A model generated the notes under the pieces. It had not been told where the DNA came from, ran no database searches, and worked only from the letters and a program-made list of their open reading frames with translations. Position numbers and translations under genes: made by a program. A stretch of DNA of 64,000 nt. It comes from Shewanella aestuarii (GTDB lineage Bacteria > Pseudomonadota > Gammaproteobacteria > Enterobacterales > Shewanellaceae). The stretch lies in NCBI RefSeq assembly GCF_011765625.1, contig NZ_CP050313.1:368501-432500 (forward strand), read 5' to 3'. This document shows, piece by piece, positions 1-9,653 of the stretch (positions are counted from its first letter, which is position 1; each line of letters begins with the position of its first letter).

Positions 1-1
1 C

Positions 2-547
2 GCATTTGTTGGTCATCGAAACTTAGAAGAAACCATTTTTAATACCAATTTAGAAGCTACTCAAGCGATTGCTCGCCAGTTAAGGTTACGTAATCTGGGC
101 GGGATCATTATTATCGACTTTATCGATATGCAAAATAATGAGCATAAAACCCGCGTGCTTGAAAGCTTAAATGCCGCGTTATCCCTTGATCGAGTTAAAA
201 CCAATGTCAGCGGTTTTTCTGGTTTAGGCTTAGTGGAAATGACCCGTAAACGCACCCGCGAAAGTCTTGAGCATGTGGTGTGTAGCGAGTGCCCGGCTTG
301 TTTAGGGACCGGCACCATGAAAACCGTTGAAACGGTTTCCTATGAAATATTCCGTGAAATCATTCGCTTAGATAGAGCCTATAAAGCGGATGAATTTTTG
401 CTTTACTGTTCGCCTGCGGTGTATAACAGTCTAAGCGGTGATGAAGGACATTTATTAGCTGAGCTTGAAGTTTATATTGGTAAGCGTATCCGCCTGCAAA
501 ACGAAGCGATGTACGCGCAGAATAAATATGACGTGGTGATGATGTAG
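2..547 (+). CDS. rng: Ribonuclease G, C-terminal part (gene begins before the window)
   Basis: Open in frame from base 2, so only the C-terminal ~181 residues are visible. RNase G is a 5'-end-dependent endoribonuclease that matures 16S rRNA and degrades mRNA. The visible part has the RNase E/G catalytic-core signature NLEETIFNTNLEA, then RQLRLRNLGGIIIIDFIDM, which carries acidic metal-binding residues. A cysteine cluster CSECPAC follows, the position of the zinc-link in RNase E/G. No long C-terminal scaffold follows, which fits RNase G rather than RNase E. The stop codon overlaps the GTG start of the next gene by one base, so the two are probably co-transcribed and translationally coupled. 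The first in-frame ATG at 128 is internal and is not the start. Confidence 0.95.
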   Translation, partial: AFVGHRNLEETIFNTNLEATQAIARQLRLRNLGGIIIIDFIDMQNNEHKTRVLESLNAALSLDRVKTNVSGFSGLGLVEMTRKRTRESLEHVVCSECPACLGTGTMKTVETVSYEIFREIIRLDRAYKADEFLLYCSPAVYNSLSGDEGHLLAELEVYIGKRIRLQNEAMYAQNKYDVVMM

Positions 548-3500
548 TGTCAGGGCAACGTTTAGCCACTTTAGGGCGAATTATCTGGCAAATACTGGCA
601 ATATTGCTGGTGTTATTTGCCCTCGGTGTAAGCCTTATTCGAGGCTTACTACCGCATGTGCCTGAAGTGCGCCAAGAGTTGCTAAGCTATGTTCAGCAAA
701 ATTATGGCGTTAAACTGCAAATTGGTAGCTTGTCTGCTAAATGGCAAGCTTATGGGCCTGCGCTAACGGTTGAAAACTTGGTTTTGCCTGTGCAAGATAA
801 TCTGCCAATGACCTTGATCAGTAAGCAAGTGAGTATCAAGCTCGATTTTTGGCAGTCGTTACGCAACTTGTCTTTGCAAATTGAAAAAGTCAGCTTTGAT
901 AAAGTTGATATTGCCATTCATTTCGATAAATTTCCTGATGGGTCATCAACTAGTAATCAGCCACAGAGTAGTGATTGGTTATATGCGCTGTTGCTGGAGC
1001 AGTTAGAACACTTTGAAATAAACGATGTGACTATTCAGCTACTTAGTACCGAGTATGACTTTAGTCCTATTTATATACAAACCTTAAATTGGTTGAACCA
1101 AGACAATCTACATCGTGCGCAAGGACTGCTTTATATTGATAATGATGCCTCCGAAAATGAGTCTTTATCATTACGCATAGCATTAGAAGGAAATGGTTAT
1201 CAGCCCGAATCAATCGCTGGTCAAATTTATCTCAATGCTGCGGCCTTAGACATTGGCGAGTGGGCATCAAGACGAACAAACCCCATGATCAATCAAGATC
1301 AAATTGACTTTGAAGGCGTGGTCAATTTTGATGCGTGGCTCACCTTTGCCAATAGAAATATTCAAGATGGTTTATTGCAATTTAAGCCGAGTTGGCTGCA
1401 ATGGGCTGATAGCCCGCCTGTAACGGGTCAACCCAGTGTCATTTCACCTATCGATACGGCTAAGGCGAGTACGAGCTTTCAGCGCTTTGAAATACGATCT
1501 GGTGCATTAACTTGGCAAGATATTGCCAACGGCTGGCATATTCAAAGTCACGAGTTAGTGATTGAATCCAATCAGCAGCAGTTGCCGGAGTTAGACGTAT
1601 CATTTGGTTATCAAAATGAGCAACTTTTTGGGCGCATGAATCTTATTAATGCGCAAATGCTGCAACCCTTATTGCCACTAATACCTAATTTGGGGCGCAA
1701 GCAGGTACAGCTTTGGCATGATATTAACTTGCAAGGGGATATTGGGCCGCTGCAAGTTTACAAAGCAAGCCATAAACCTTGGCAAGCCCGCGTTGAAGTC
1801 AGTCAATTTCAATGGCGACCCATTCAACATGTTCCAGGTTTAAAACCCATTGATATGCAGTTAGCTTGGAATGGCCAACAAGCGATATTAACCTTGCCAG
1901 CACAAGAGTACCACATTGATTTTGCTGGTGGTTTTAAAGCACCATTACAATTAAGCGGTGAAGGAATGCAGCTGCAATATGATGTTGCTGATAGACAATT
2001 GATGGCGCCTCATATCGCTTTTGCCAATAGCGATATTCATTTACAAGCAGGATTAAATTTACGCTTTGTGCCTGACACTCACATGGCATTAGCGGCTAAT
2101 TTAAGTATTCAGGATGTGGCTAATGTGAGGGATTACTTTCCCCTTATGGCCATGTCGCCAAATTTGGTTGATTACCTAGAAGCTGGCCTGCAAGCTGGTC
2201 GTATTGATGATGCTAAAGTGGTGTGGAACGGGCTTTTTAAACGGTACCCTTATGTTGAGTCTGATGGTGTGTTTCAAGCTGACTTCATTATTAGTGAAGG
2301 TAAATTTCAGTTTCAGCCTGATTGGCCTGCTGTCACAAATTTAGATTTACATGCGTTATTTGAAAACAAGCTAATGGATTTAACCATTCTATCAGGCAAG
2401 CTTGGGCAAGTTGCTGTTGATGGGGCAAAGGTGGTTATTCCTGAACTTGGGGCTAAATCATTATTAAAAGTTGAGGCCGACCTTACCACAGATGCTAAAT
2501 ATGCCGTGCAGGTCATTAATGTCTCACCATTGAAAGACTCAGTGGGTGAAACACTCGCTGTGGTTAACATTAGCAAAACCATCAACACTCAACTTGATTT
2601 AGCCATTCCTTTATATGAAGGTGATAAGCCGTTATCAAAGGGGACGGTACGTTTTAATCAAAACCCTGTTTATATCACTAAACCCGGTGTTCAATTGAAC
2701 CAAGTTAGCGGTGAAATCAGCTTCATCAATAATCTCGTGTCTGGTCAAGATTTAACCGCAAAGCTATTTAAACAACCCCTATCATTTAGTTTTGCCACCA
2801 CCAACCGCAGTGGCCAATTGGCATTAGATGTTGATTTTGAGGGCCGTTGGGACATAGATAAGTTTCCCGCCAGCTTTACTACGCCACTGAGTGACTATTA
2901 TCAAGGGCAGTTTGATTGGACTGGGGAATTGATGATGATGTTTGGCGATCAAGGCTACAGTTTACGGGCTCAGGCCGAGTCAGAATTACAAGGGGTATCC
3001 TTAACCTTACCATTGCCTTATACCAAGCAAGCAAAAGATAAAAAACGCCTCACAGCCGAGTTAATCGGTGACAATAAAGCCTCGTCATTGAGCGTTAAAC
3101 TGGCCGATCAAGCCGAGTTTTGGGCTGGGTTTAGTCAAGACAGCGATCAGTTGTTTGAGTTTTATGAGCTAATGCTTGGACGTCATTTTAAGCTAGGTGA
3201 TCAACTCACTAAACAAGGTGGCCAAATTTACATTGATTTTGAGAAGGCCCATTTAGCAGATTGGCAGCCAATTATTAATCGTTTTACTGCCAAAGCGGCA
3301 GCAGAAATTAGTGCGGATCATGCAGAAACTGAAAATCGGTTGTTTCCCGATTTAGCGAAAATCAATGCCAAAATTGCTGAGTTTGAGCTACTAGGACAAC
3401 GCTTTAATAAGCTTAATTTAAGTGCGACACCACAAGAGCATGTTTGGCGCTTTGATGTGACTTCTGAGCAGTTTGATGGCCGAGTTGATTTCTATCCTAG

Positions 3501-4614
3501 TTGGCGTGAGCAAGGTTTAAAAGTAGTTGCAGATAAGCTGTATTTATCATTTGAACCCAAAAAGCCTAACGAAACTCAGTTTTCTCCAGCTGAAATCTTG
3601 CAAGGATTGCCGCCACTCGCGGTTGATGTTGATGATTTTAAATTCTATGGCAAGTCCTTAGGTCATTTGCAAATGCAAGCCAATCCAACGGATAAAGGCT
3701 ATCGATTTCAAACGGTTTCATTAACTCATCCAAACAGCAATATGAGTTTACAAGCTAACGGGACTTGGTTGACAGAGCAAGACGGTATGCAAACTCAGTT
3801 TGATATCAAGTTACACGCTGATAAGTTTAATGAGTTGTCGGATGTTTTAGGTATTAACCCTGGTTTACAAGATGCGCCTTTGGATTTAACTGGGCAAATA
3901 TCCTGGCAAAATAGCCCATATAATTTTTCATTAGAAACCCTTGACGGTGATTTGAAATTTGATTTTGGTAAGGGGCATTTATCCGAAATTAGTGACAAAG
4001 GAGCAAGACTGTTTTCACTGTTTAGTCTTGATTCTATTGTTCGTAAGCTGTCTTTTGATTTTTCAGACGTATTTGGTAAAGGGCTTTATTTTAATAGTTT
4101 CAAGGGTAGTTTAGTTATTGATAACGGCGTGGTGAAAACCACAGACACTGAAATGGACGCCCTTGCGGGTAGCATGAAAGTAAGAGGTTATACTGATCTT
4201 ACTACCCAAAGTCTCAATTACGATATTCGTTTTTTGCCGCAATTGGCCTCCAGTGTACCTACTGTGGTGCTACTAAGTACCAGTGCATGGACATTAGGCA
4301 TTGGCGCATTTGCCTTAACCAAAGTGCTTGAGCCTGTCATTGAAGTGATTTCAGAAATTCGTTTTCGACTTACTGGCACTATGGCTAATCCGCAAATGGA
4401 AGAGCTAGAGCGTAAGAGTAAAGAAATAGAAATACCGGAATCCATTTTACGTGAAAATGGTATTGAACCTTTGCCTAAAGAAGGATTACCGACAGAACCG
4501 TCAGCGCACGAAGAACCGTTAGTGGAAAAGAAGCCTTCAGTAGCTCCTCAGCCGACAATTCCAACGTCAGTTTCTGCCGATAGCAGCACAACTAATGTTG
4601 AATCACCAAACTAA
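547..4614 (+). CDS. yhdP: YhdP-family AsmA-like inter-membrane lipid transport protein
   Basis: A 1355-residue protein starting at a GTG that overlaps the rng stop. An N-terminal membrane anchor (about residues 10-33) precedes a long periplasmic beta-rich body of DUF3971/AsmA-like type; the conserved C-terminal AsmA_2 region lies around residues 1150-1300. The tail is Pro/Glu-rich low complexity. In E. coli, YhdP, with TamB and YdbH, moves phospholipids from inner to outer membrane; that role is inferred here from family and length (E. coli YhdP is ~1266 aa). The rng-yhdP-nitrilase-tldD order is conserved in many gammaproteobacteria and supports the call. No frame break is visible across 4 kb. 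Confidence 0.92.
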   Translation: MSGQRLATLGRIIWQILAILLVLFALGVSLIRGLLPHVPEVRQELLSYVQQNYGVKLQIGSLSAKWQAYGPALTVENLVLPVQDNLPMTLISKQVSIKLDFWQSLRNLSLQIEKVSFDKVDIAIHFDKFPDGSSTSNQPQSSDWLYALLLEQLEHFEINDVTIQLLSTEYDFSPIYIQTLNWLNQDNLHRAQGLLYIDNDASENESLSLRIALEGNGYQPESIAGQIYLNAAALDIGEWASRRTNPMINQDQIDFEGVVNFDAWLTFANRNIQDGLLQFKPSWLQWADSPPVTGQPSVISPIDTAKASTSFQRFEIRSGALTWQDIANGWHIQSHELVIESNQQQLPELDVSFGYQNEQLFGRMNLINAQMLQPLLPLIPNLGRKQVQLWHDINLQGDIGPLQVYKASHKPWQARVEVSQFQWRPIQHVPGLKPIDMQLAWNGQQAILTLPAQEYHIDFAGGFKAPLQLSGEGMQLQYDVADRQLMAPHIAFANSDIHLQAGLNLRFVPDTHMALAANLSIQDVANVRDYFPLMAMSPNLVDYLEAGLQAGRIDDAKVVWNGLFKRYPYVESDGVFQADFIISEGKFQFQPDWPAVTNLDLHALFENKLMDLTILSGKLGQVAVDGAKVVIPELGAKSLLKVEADLTTDAKYAVQVINVSPLKDSVGETLAVVNISKTINTQLDLAIPLYEGDKPLSKGTVRFNQNPVYITKPGVQLNQVSGEISFINNLVSGQDLTAKLFKQPLSFSFATTNRSGQLALDVDFEGRWDIDKFPASFTTPLSDYYQGQFDWTGELMMMFGDQGYSLRAQAESELQGVSLTLPLPYTKQAKDKKRLTAELIGDNKASSLSVKLADQAEFWAGFSQDSDQLFEFYELMLGRHFKLGDQLTKQGGQIYIDFEKAHLADWQPIINRFTAKAAAEISADHAETENRLFPDLAKINAKIAEFELLGQRFNKLNLSATPQEHVWRFDVTSEQFDGRVDFYPSWREQGLKVVADKLYLSFEPKKPNETQFSPAEILQGLPPLAVDVDDFKFYGKSLGHLQMQANPTDKGYRFQTVSLTHPNSNMSLQANGTWLTEQDGMQTQFDIKLHADKFNELSDVLGINPGLQDAPLDLTGQISWQNSPYNFSLETLDGDLKFDFGKGHLSEISDKGARLFSLFSLDSIVRKLSFDFSDVFGKGLYFNSFKGSLVIDNGVVKTTDTEMDALAGSMKVRGYTDLTTQSLNYDIRFLPQLASSVPTVVLLSTSAWTLGIGAFALTKVLEPVIEVISEIRFRLTGTMANPQMEELERKSKEIEIPESILRENGIEPLPKEGLPTEPSAHEEPLVEKKPSVAPQPTIPTSVSADSSTTNVESPN

Positions 4615-4650
4615 TCTGGTTATCACACACGTAAGTTAATAGGATGAAGC

Positions 4651-5505
4651 ATGCAAATCAGTTTATTACAGTGCCAAAGTAGTCGTGATGTTCAGGCCAA
4701 TTTGCAATTTATCAGTAGCCAACTTAGTGAATTACCCCGTCAATCAAATCAACCACAACTTGTGGTTCTCCCTGAATGCTGTTTGCTTTTTGGCGGGCAT
4801 GAATCACAGCAACTGCAATTTGCGGGTACAGATGATGATGGCGAGTTAAAGCAGGCACTCGCAGCTTTGGCTAAACAACATCAAGTGTATATGGTCGCCG
4901 GCACCATCCCAATGCGTGCAGATGATCAACGGGTTTACAGCCGCAGTTACTTATTTGATGATCAAGGTGAAACTTTAGGCTCATACGACAAGCTGCATCT
5001 GTTTGATGTTGATGTTGCCGATGGCACTAAAACTTACCGAGAAAGTGACACCTTTCATCCTGGTTCACGTATTACCGTTATCGATACCCCATTTGGTAAA
5101 GTAGGCTTAGCCATTTGTTACGACATTCGTTTTGCCGATTTATTTCGTGCGATACGCTTAGCGGGAGCTGATATTATCGCCCTGCCTTCGGCCTTTACTA
5201 AAGTGACCGGTGAAGCGCATTGGCAAGTGTTATTGCAAGCGCGAGCCATTGAAACCCAGTGCTATATGTTAGGAGCAGGCCAGTGGGGGCAGCATAATCA
5301 AGGTAGCCGAGAAACATGGGGCCACAGCATGATAGTTGACCCTTGGGGTAAGATTGTTGCTCAACTTGATGAGGGGTTAGGTTGGGTGCAAGCGGAAATA
5401 GATGTGGCCCAAATTGTAAAAATTCGCCAACAAATGCCCGTGTTAGGGCATAATCGTTTTATAGCCCCCGTACTGGCCGATACAAACACTCGCCAGACGG
5501 ACTAA
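4651..5505 (+). CDS. Carbon-nitrogen hydrolase (nitrilase superfamily), probable deaminated-glutathione amidase
   Basis: A 284-residue nitrilase-fold amidase. The catalytic Glu-Lys-Cys triad is visible: E42 in VVLPECC, K114 in SYDKLHLFDV, and C156 in GLAICYDIRFADLF. Length and the YDKLHLFDVDV block resemble the Nit1/YbeM branch, which removes deaminated glutathione as metabolite repair; this substrate is inference, since other omega-amidases look alike. It lies 36 bases after yhdP and 24 bases before tldD, in the same operon. ATG start preceded by AGGATGAAGC as a ribosome site. Cytoplasmic; no signal peptide. Confidence 0.88.
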   Translation: MQISLLQCQSSRDVQANLQFISSQLSELPRQSNQPQLVVLPECCLLFGGHESQQLQFAGTDDDGELKQALAALAKQHQVYMVAGTIPMRADDQRVYSRSYLFDDQGETLGSYDKLHLFDVDVADGTKTYRESDTFHPGSRITVIDTPFGKVGLAICYDIRFADLFRAIRLAGADIIALPSAFTKVTGEAHWQVLLQARAIETQCYMLGAGQWGQHNQGSRETWGHSMIVDPWGKIVAQLDEGLGWVQAEIDVAQIVKIRQQMPVLGHNRFIAPVLADTNTRQTD

Positions 5506-5529
5506 TTAGATTTAATAAAGAGAATTTGA

Positions 5530-6978
5530 ATGCCTTTTTTATCACAAGTTGAGCAAAGCTTATTACAAGGTGGATTAACCTTAGATGGTCTGCAAGACTA
5601 TTTAACCATTATTCATCAACACCAAATTGATTATTCTGATCTGTACTTTCAGGGCAGTCGTCATGAATCTTGGGTGTTAGAAGATGGCATTATCAAAGAA
5701 GGCAGCTTCCACATTGAGCGAGGCGTAGGTGTGCGAGCCATTACTGGCGAAAAAACCGGCTTTGCCTATGCAGATGAAATCACGCCACAGGCCCTTGATG
5801 CAGCCGCACGTGCTGCGAGAGGCATTGCCGTGGCAGGTGAACAACATAAAGTAAAAGCTTTTTCACGTACTCAAGCAACGCAGCTTTACACCAGTGATGA
5901 TCCTATCGCCGCCATGGATGAAGTGAAAAAAATTGACTTACTCAAGCAAGCTGATGCTTACATTCGCAGCCTAGATAGCCGAGTCATTCAAGTGGTGGTA
6001 AGCCTATCGGGTGTCCATGAAGAAATTTTAATTGCTGCCAGTGATGGCACTTTAGCTGCAGATGTGCGTCCGTTAGTGCGTTTTAATTGTAGCGTGATTT
6101 TGGAAGAAAACGGCAAGCGTGAACGTGGCAGTGCTGGTGGCGGTGGCCGACATGACTATAGCGTATTTTTAGCCACTGATGATGCTGGTTTACCGCTAAG
6201 TTTTGAGTTTGCCCGCGAAGCCGTGCGTCAAGCGCAAGTTAACATTCATGCCGTTGATGCGCCTGCTGGGGAAATGACCGTGGTGTTAGGTAATGGCTGG
6301 CCGGGTGTACTGCTTCATGAAGCGGTTGGTCATGGTTTAGAAGGTGACTTTAACCGCAAAGGCAGCAGTGCTTTTAGTGGCAAAGTAGGTCAACAAGTGG
6401 CGTCAAGTTTAGTTACTGTTGTCGATGATGGCACGATGCAAAATCGTCGAGGCTCATTAACGGTAGACGATGAAGGCGTTGCGGCTCAAAAGACCACTTT
6501 GATTGAAAATGGCATCTTAAAAGGTTACATGCAAGACAAGCTCAATGCACGGTTAATGGGACAAGCGCCAACGGGTAACGGTCGTCGTGAATCTTATGCG
6601 CATTTACCCATGCCGCGTATGACCAATACTTATATGGAAGCGGGTGAATCAGATCCTAGTGACATTATCAAATCAGTGAAGCAAGGTATCTATGCACCTA
6701 ACTTTGGTGGCGGCCAAGTGGATATTACTTCTGGTAAATTTGTGTTCTCGGCATCTGAAGCGTACTTGATTGAAAACGGTGAAGTGACTAAGGCCATCAA
6801 AGGTGCCACCCTAATTGGTAATGGCCCTGAAGCCATGAGCGAAATTTCCATGGTGGGTAATGATCTCGCGTTAGATAAAGGCGTCGGTGTTTGTGGTAAA
6901 GATGGTCAAAGTGTTCCTGTGGGCGTTGGTCAGCCAACATTAAAAATCGACAAATTGACGGTAGGCGGTACGGCCTAA
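5530..6978 (+). CDS. tldD: Metalloprotease TldD
   Basis: A 482-residue protein, the usual length of TldD. The zinc motif HEAVGH is visible (H263, E264, H268) within [20 protein letters not shown], which is diagnostic. TldD forms a heterodimer with PmbA/TldE that trims unfolded peptides; in enterobacteria it matures microcin B17 and degrades the CcdA antitoxin. The partner gene pmbA is also in this window (16751-18109), beside darP as in related genomes. Preceded by AAAGAGAA and a 24-base gap from the amidase gene. Last gene of the rng-yhdP-amidase-tldD set. Confidence 0.96.
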   Translation: MPFLSQVEQSLLQGGLTLDGLQDYLTIIHQHQIDYSDLYFQGSRHESWVLEDGIIKEGSFHIERGVGVRAITGEKTGFAYADEITPQALDAAARAARGIAVAGEQHKVKAFSRTQATQLYTSDDPIAAMDEVKKIDLLKQADAYIRSLDSRVIQVVVSLSGVHEEILIAASDGTLAADVRPLVRFNCSVILEENGKRERGSAGGGGRHDYSVFLATDDAGLPLSFEFAREAVRQAQVNIHAVDAPAGEMTVVLGNGWPGVLLHEAVGHGLEGDFNRKGSSAFSGKVGQQVASSLVTVVDDGTMQNRRGSLTVDDEGVAAQKTTLIENGILKGYMQDKLNARLMGQAPTGNGRRESYAHLPMPRMTNTYMEAGESDPSDIIKSVKQGIYAPNFGGGQVDITSGKFVFSASEAYLIENGEVTKAIKGATLIGNGPEAMSEISMVGNDLALDKGVGVCGKDGQSVPVGVGQPTLKIDKLTVGGTA

Positions 6979-6989
6979 GAAAATCATCG

Positions 6990-7024
6990 GCTTAACCTCA
7001 ATCTATGATAGTTTGGGGTTAAGC
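6990..7024 (+). terminator. Stem-loop after tldD, possible weak terminator
   Basis: GCTTAACCTCAA (6990-7001) pairs with TTGGGGTTAAGC (7013-7024), a 12-base stem with one G-T wobble and an 11-base loop. No clean T-run follows, so intrinsic termination is uncertain. It sits 12 bases after the tldD stop. Confidence 0.45.
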
Positions 7025-7175
7025 TTAGCTTGAGATTAAGTGAATTATCACTGTGTGAGATTGAACTCATGACAATCTTATGTATTGATAACATAGACAT
7101 CTTTTCTGTTTATTCAGAGCCCAGTCAGTTACATTTTGCAAAATTAGGCTAAAGACCCTATTTATTGGTGGTGGC

Positions 7176-8678
7176 ATGCAATTATCGTTTTCACGACAGT
7201 TAGTTAATCCTTTAGTCCTGCGCACGACACGAGCGATGGTGTGTATGATGGCATCTATACCTATGGGTATGAGTTTACTCACACCTATTCAGGCTCATGC
7301 CACACCGCGCCCAGAGCAATATAGCCAAGCACAAACCGCATCGTTGACGTTTGCGCAGGCGTGGCAGCAGCTTCAACAAGTCAGTGATAAGCTAAAAGCT
7401 GAAACTCAGCAAGTTAACCGAGCTCAAGCCGAGCAAGATTCTGCCAAGTCATTGTATTATCCCGCCATTGATATTGGCGGTAGTTACACTCGGCTTGAAA
7501 AGCCCATAGAGCTAGATTTACGAGACTTAAACCCACTGGCTTCAATCGATCCTAGTGGTTTGCCGCCATTATTGGGCGAACTCGTTGGCGCTATTCCTGG
7601 GTCGGCTTTTATTACCCCATTTACTGAGCAAGATGTGTTTCGCGCCAGTTTACAAGCCATGTGGCCAATCTATACCGGAGGCAGAATTACTGCAGCCCAA
7701 GGTATTAAAGCTGCGCAAGTAGCAGAAAAGGAACAAGAGTTCGCCTTGGTTCAGCGTGATTTATTTTCGACATTGGTTGATAGGTATTATGCAGTTAGTG
7801 TCACAAAAGTGCTGGCTGAGACGCAGCAGCAACTTGTTGATTCGCTTGCCTTACATGTAAATCATGCCGAAAAACTTGAACGAGAAGGTCAAATAGCAAG
7901 CGTTGAGCGACTGAATGCACAGGTGGCACTGGAAAATGCCAAAGTGGCCCAGCGTAGCGCCCAAAGGCAGAACGAAATGGCCAGCATCGCCTTAAGTCGC
8001 ATGTTGAAATTCAGCCAAGTTGAACCTATTTCACCGCTATTTATGCTCAACAGCCAGCCTTCTTTGTCACAGTTAAGTCAGTTAACCATGAACGAACATC
8101 CTGCACTTAAGTTGCTAGAATCCAAAGAAGCTCAAGCCAATGGTTTAGTTGATTTAGAAAAAGGAGGTTATTACCCAACGGTATTTTTATACGGTAATTA
8201 CACCTTGTATGAAGACGATAGCTTGTTTTCGCAAATTGAACCCGATTGGATGGTTGGCGTGGGTGTTAAGGTGCCATTACTCAGTCGTGATGGCCATAGC
8301 GGGAAAGTGAAAGCGGCTAAAAGTGCCTTATTGCAAGCACGTCATACTAAAGCGCAAACCCAACAGGATTTAGGTTTGTTGGTTGAGCAACACTACCGAC
8401 AACTATTACAAGCCCATGAAGAAGTGGAAGCACTTAATACATCACTGGCTTTAGCAACCGAGAACCTACGCTTGCGTGAGTTAGCCTTCAATCAAGGTTT
8501 ATCAACATCGGTTGATCGTGTGGATGCAGAATTAAAACTTAATGCCGTTAAAACCCAGCAATTGGGGGCAAAATATCGCTATTTACAGACTTATGCCAAG
8601 TTGATGGCAATAAGTGGTCAGTTAGATGAATTTATTGGACGAACTCAGCAGCAGGAGATTTCACATGCGAGCAAATAA
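7176..8678 (+). CDS. TolC-family outer-membrane efflux protein
   Basis: A 500-residue protein with an N-terminal export signal (hydrophobic stretch about residues 20-40, then a probable cleavage near AHA-TPR). Two outer-membrane-efflux repeats rich in long Ala/Gln/Glu helices follow, the TolC alpha-barrel pattern. It should form the outer-membrane channel of the exporter encoded by the next three genes: its 3' end overlaps the HlyD-like gene by 14 bases. A TolC-type barrel dedicated to a HlyD plus ABC-2 permease set is common. The substrate cannot be read from the sequence. Start ATG at 7176 follows GGTGGTGGC; other nearby Met codons would shorten the signal peptide. Confidence 0.9.
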   Translation: MQLSFSRQLVNPLVLRTTRAMVCMMASIPMGMSLLTPIQAHATPRPEQYSQAQTASLTFAQAWQQLQQVSDKLKAETQQVNRAQAEQDSAKSLYYPAIDIGGSYTRLEKPIELDLRDLNPLASIDPSGLPPLLGELVGAIPGSAFITPFTEQDVFRASLQAMWPIYTGGRITAAQGIKAAQVAEKEQEFALVQRDLFSTLVDRYYAVSVTKVLAETQQQLVDSLALHVNHAEKLEREGQIASVERLNAQVALENAKVAQRSAQRQNEMASIALSRMLKFSQVEPISPLFMLNSQPSLSQLSQLTMNEHPALKLLESKEAQANGLVDLEKGGYYPTVFLYGNYTLYEDDSLFSQIEPDWMVGVGVKVPLLSRDGHSGKVKAAKSALLQARHTKAQTQQDLGLLVEQHYRQLLQAHEEVEALNTSLALATENLRLRELAFNQGLSTSVDRVDAELKLNAVKTQQLGAKYRYLQTYAKLMAISGQLDEFIGRTQQQEISHASK

Positions 8679-9645
8679 AATCTTAGCAGTGCTAGCACTG
8701 TTAATTTTAGTGGCGATTTTAGCTTATGGTGTGAAGTTAGCTTTTGCTCCCCAGCCAGTATTCTTACAAGGCCAAATAGAAGCCAGAGAATACAATATCT
8801 CCTCTAAAGTTCCCGGTAGAATTGAACAGGTCATGGTGCGTAAAGGCGATAAAGTCGCAATAGGAGACATCTTGTTTTCTATCGACAGCCCAGAGTTAGC
8901 TGCCAAGCTAATGCAAGCTGAAGGCGGCCGTGATGCAGCCAAAGCATTACAGTTAGAAGCGGATAACGGTGCCAGACAACAGCAAATTACCGCTGCCAAA
9001 GAGCAATGGCTAAAGGCAAAGGCGGCAACAGAGTTGATGCAAAAAACCTATCAACGCATTGAAAACTTATTTAACGAAGGTGTCGTGCCAAGACAAAAAC
9101 GGGATGAGGTTTATACTCAATGGCAAGCCGCTAAATATACCGATCAAGCCGCTTATGCCATGTATCAAATGGCGCAAGAGGGCGCGCGAGTAGAAACTAA
9201 AGCCGCAGCGGAAGGTAATGCACGCATGGCTGAGGGCGCAGTAAAAGAGGTCAGCTCAATTTTAGCAGACAGCCAAATGCGATCGCCTAAAAATGCCGAA
9301 GTGAGTGAAGTATTGCTTCAAGCTGGTGAGCTTGCCCCAAGCGGTTTTCCAGTGGTTAGCTTAATTGATATGAATGATGCATGGGCAGTGATGCAAATTC
9401 GTGAAGACCAATTAGCTCAGTTTAAGCAAGGTACAGTGGTTGCACTGCGCATTCCTGCTTTAGATCAAACCGTTGATTTTACAGTTGAATACGTTAGCGT
9501 AATGGGCAGTTTTGCCACATGGCGCTCAACCGAAAGTGGTCATGACTTTGATATGCGTACTTTTGAAGTGTTATTGCACCCTAACCAACCTATTGCAGAC
9601 TTACGTGTTGGTATGTCGGTTTTATATCAGCAAGCGGCAAAATAA
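8665..9645 (+). CDS. HlyD-family periplasmic adaptor (membrane fusion protein)
   Basis: A 326-residue adaptor with one N-terminal membrane helix (ILAVLALLILVAILAYGV). A biotinyl-lipoyl half-motif GRIEQVMVRKGDKVAIGDILF follows, then an alpha hairpin (about residues 80-200, Ala/Gln-rich) and a beta-barrel region. I chose ATG 8665 over the in-frame ATG at 8626 because CAGGAG lies 8 bases upstream and the anchor then starts at the usual place; the longer form would add 13 unlikely residues. It overlaps the TolC-like gene and ends 8 bases before the first permease. It should link the inner-membrane permeases to the outer-membrane channel. Confidence 0.88.
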   Translation: MRANKILAVLALLILVAILAYGVKLAFAPQPVFLQGQIEAREYNISSKVPGRIEQVMVRKGDKVAIGDILFSIDSPELAAKLMQAEGGRDAAKALQLEADNGARQQQITAAKEQWLKAKAATELMQKTYQRIENLFNEGVVPRQKRDEVYTQWQAAKYTDQAAYAMYQMAQEGARVETKAAAEGNARMAEGAVKEVSSILADSQMRSPKNAEVSEVLLQAGELAPSGFPVVSLIDMNDAWAVMQIREDQLAQFKQGTVVALRIPALDQTVDFTVEYVSVMGSFATWRSTESGHDFDMRTFEVLLHPNQPIADLRVGMSVLYQQAAK

Positions 9646-9653
9646 CTCTGCCT

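Noticed and set aside
8626..8664. Longer HlyD start
   Set aside because: Reads back into the TolC-like gene and adds a polar leader before the anchor; the ATG at 8665 has a ribosome site.
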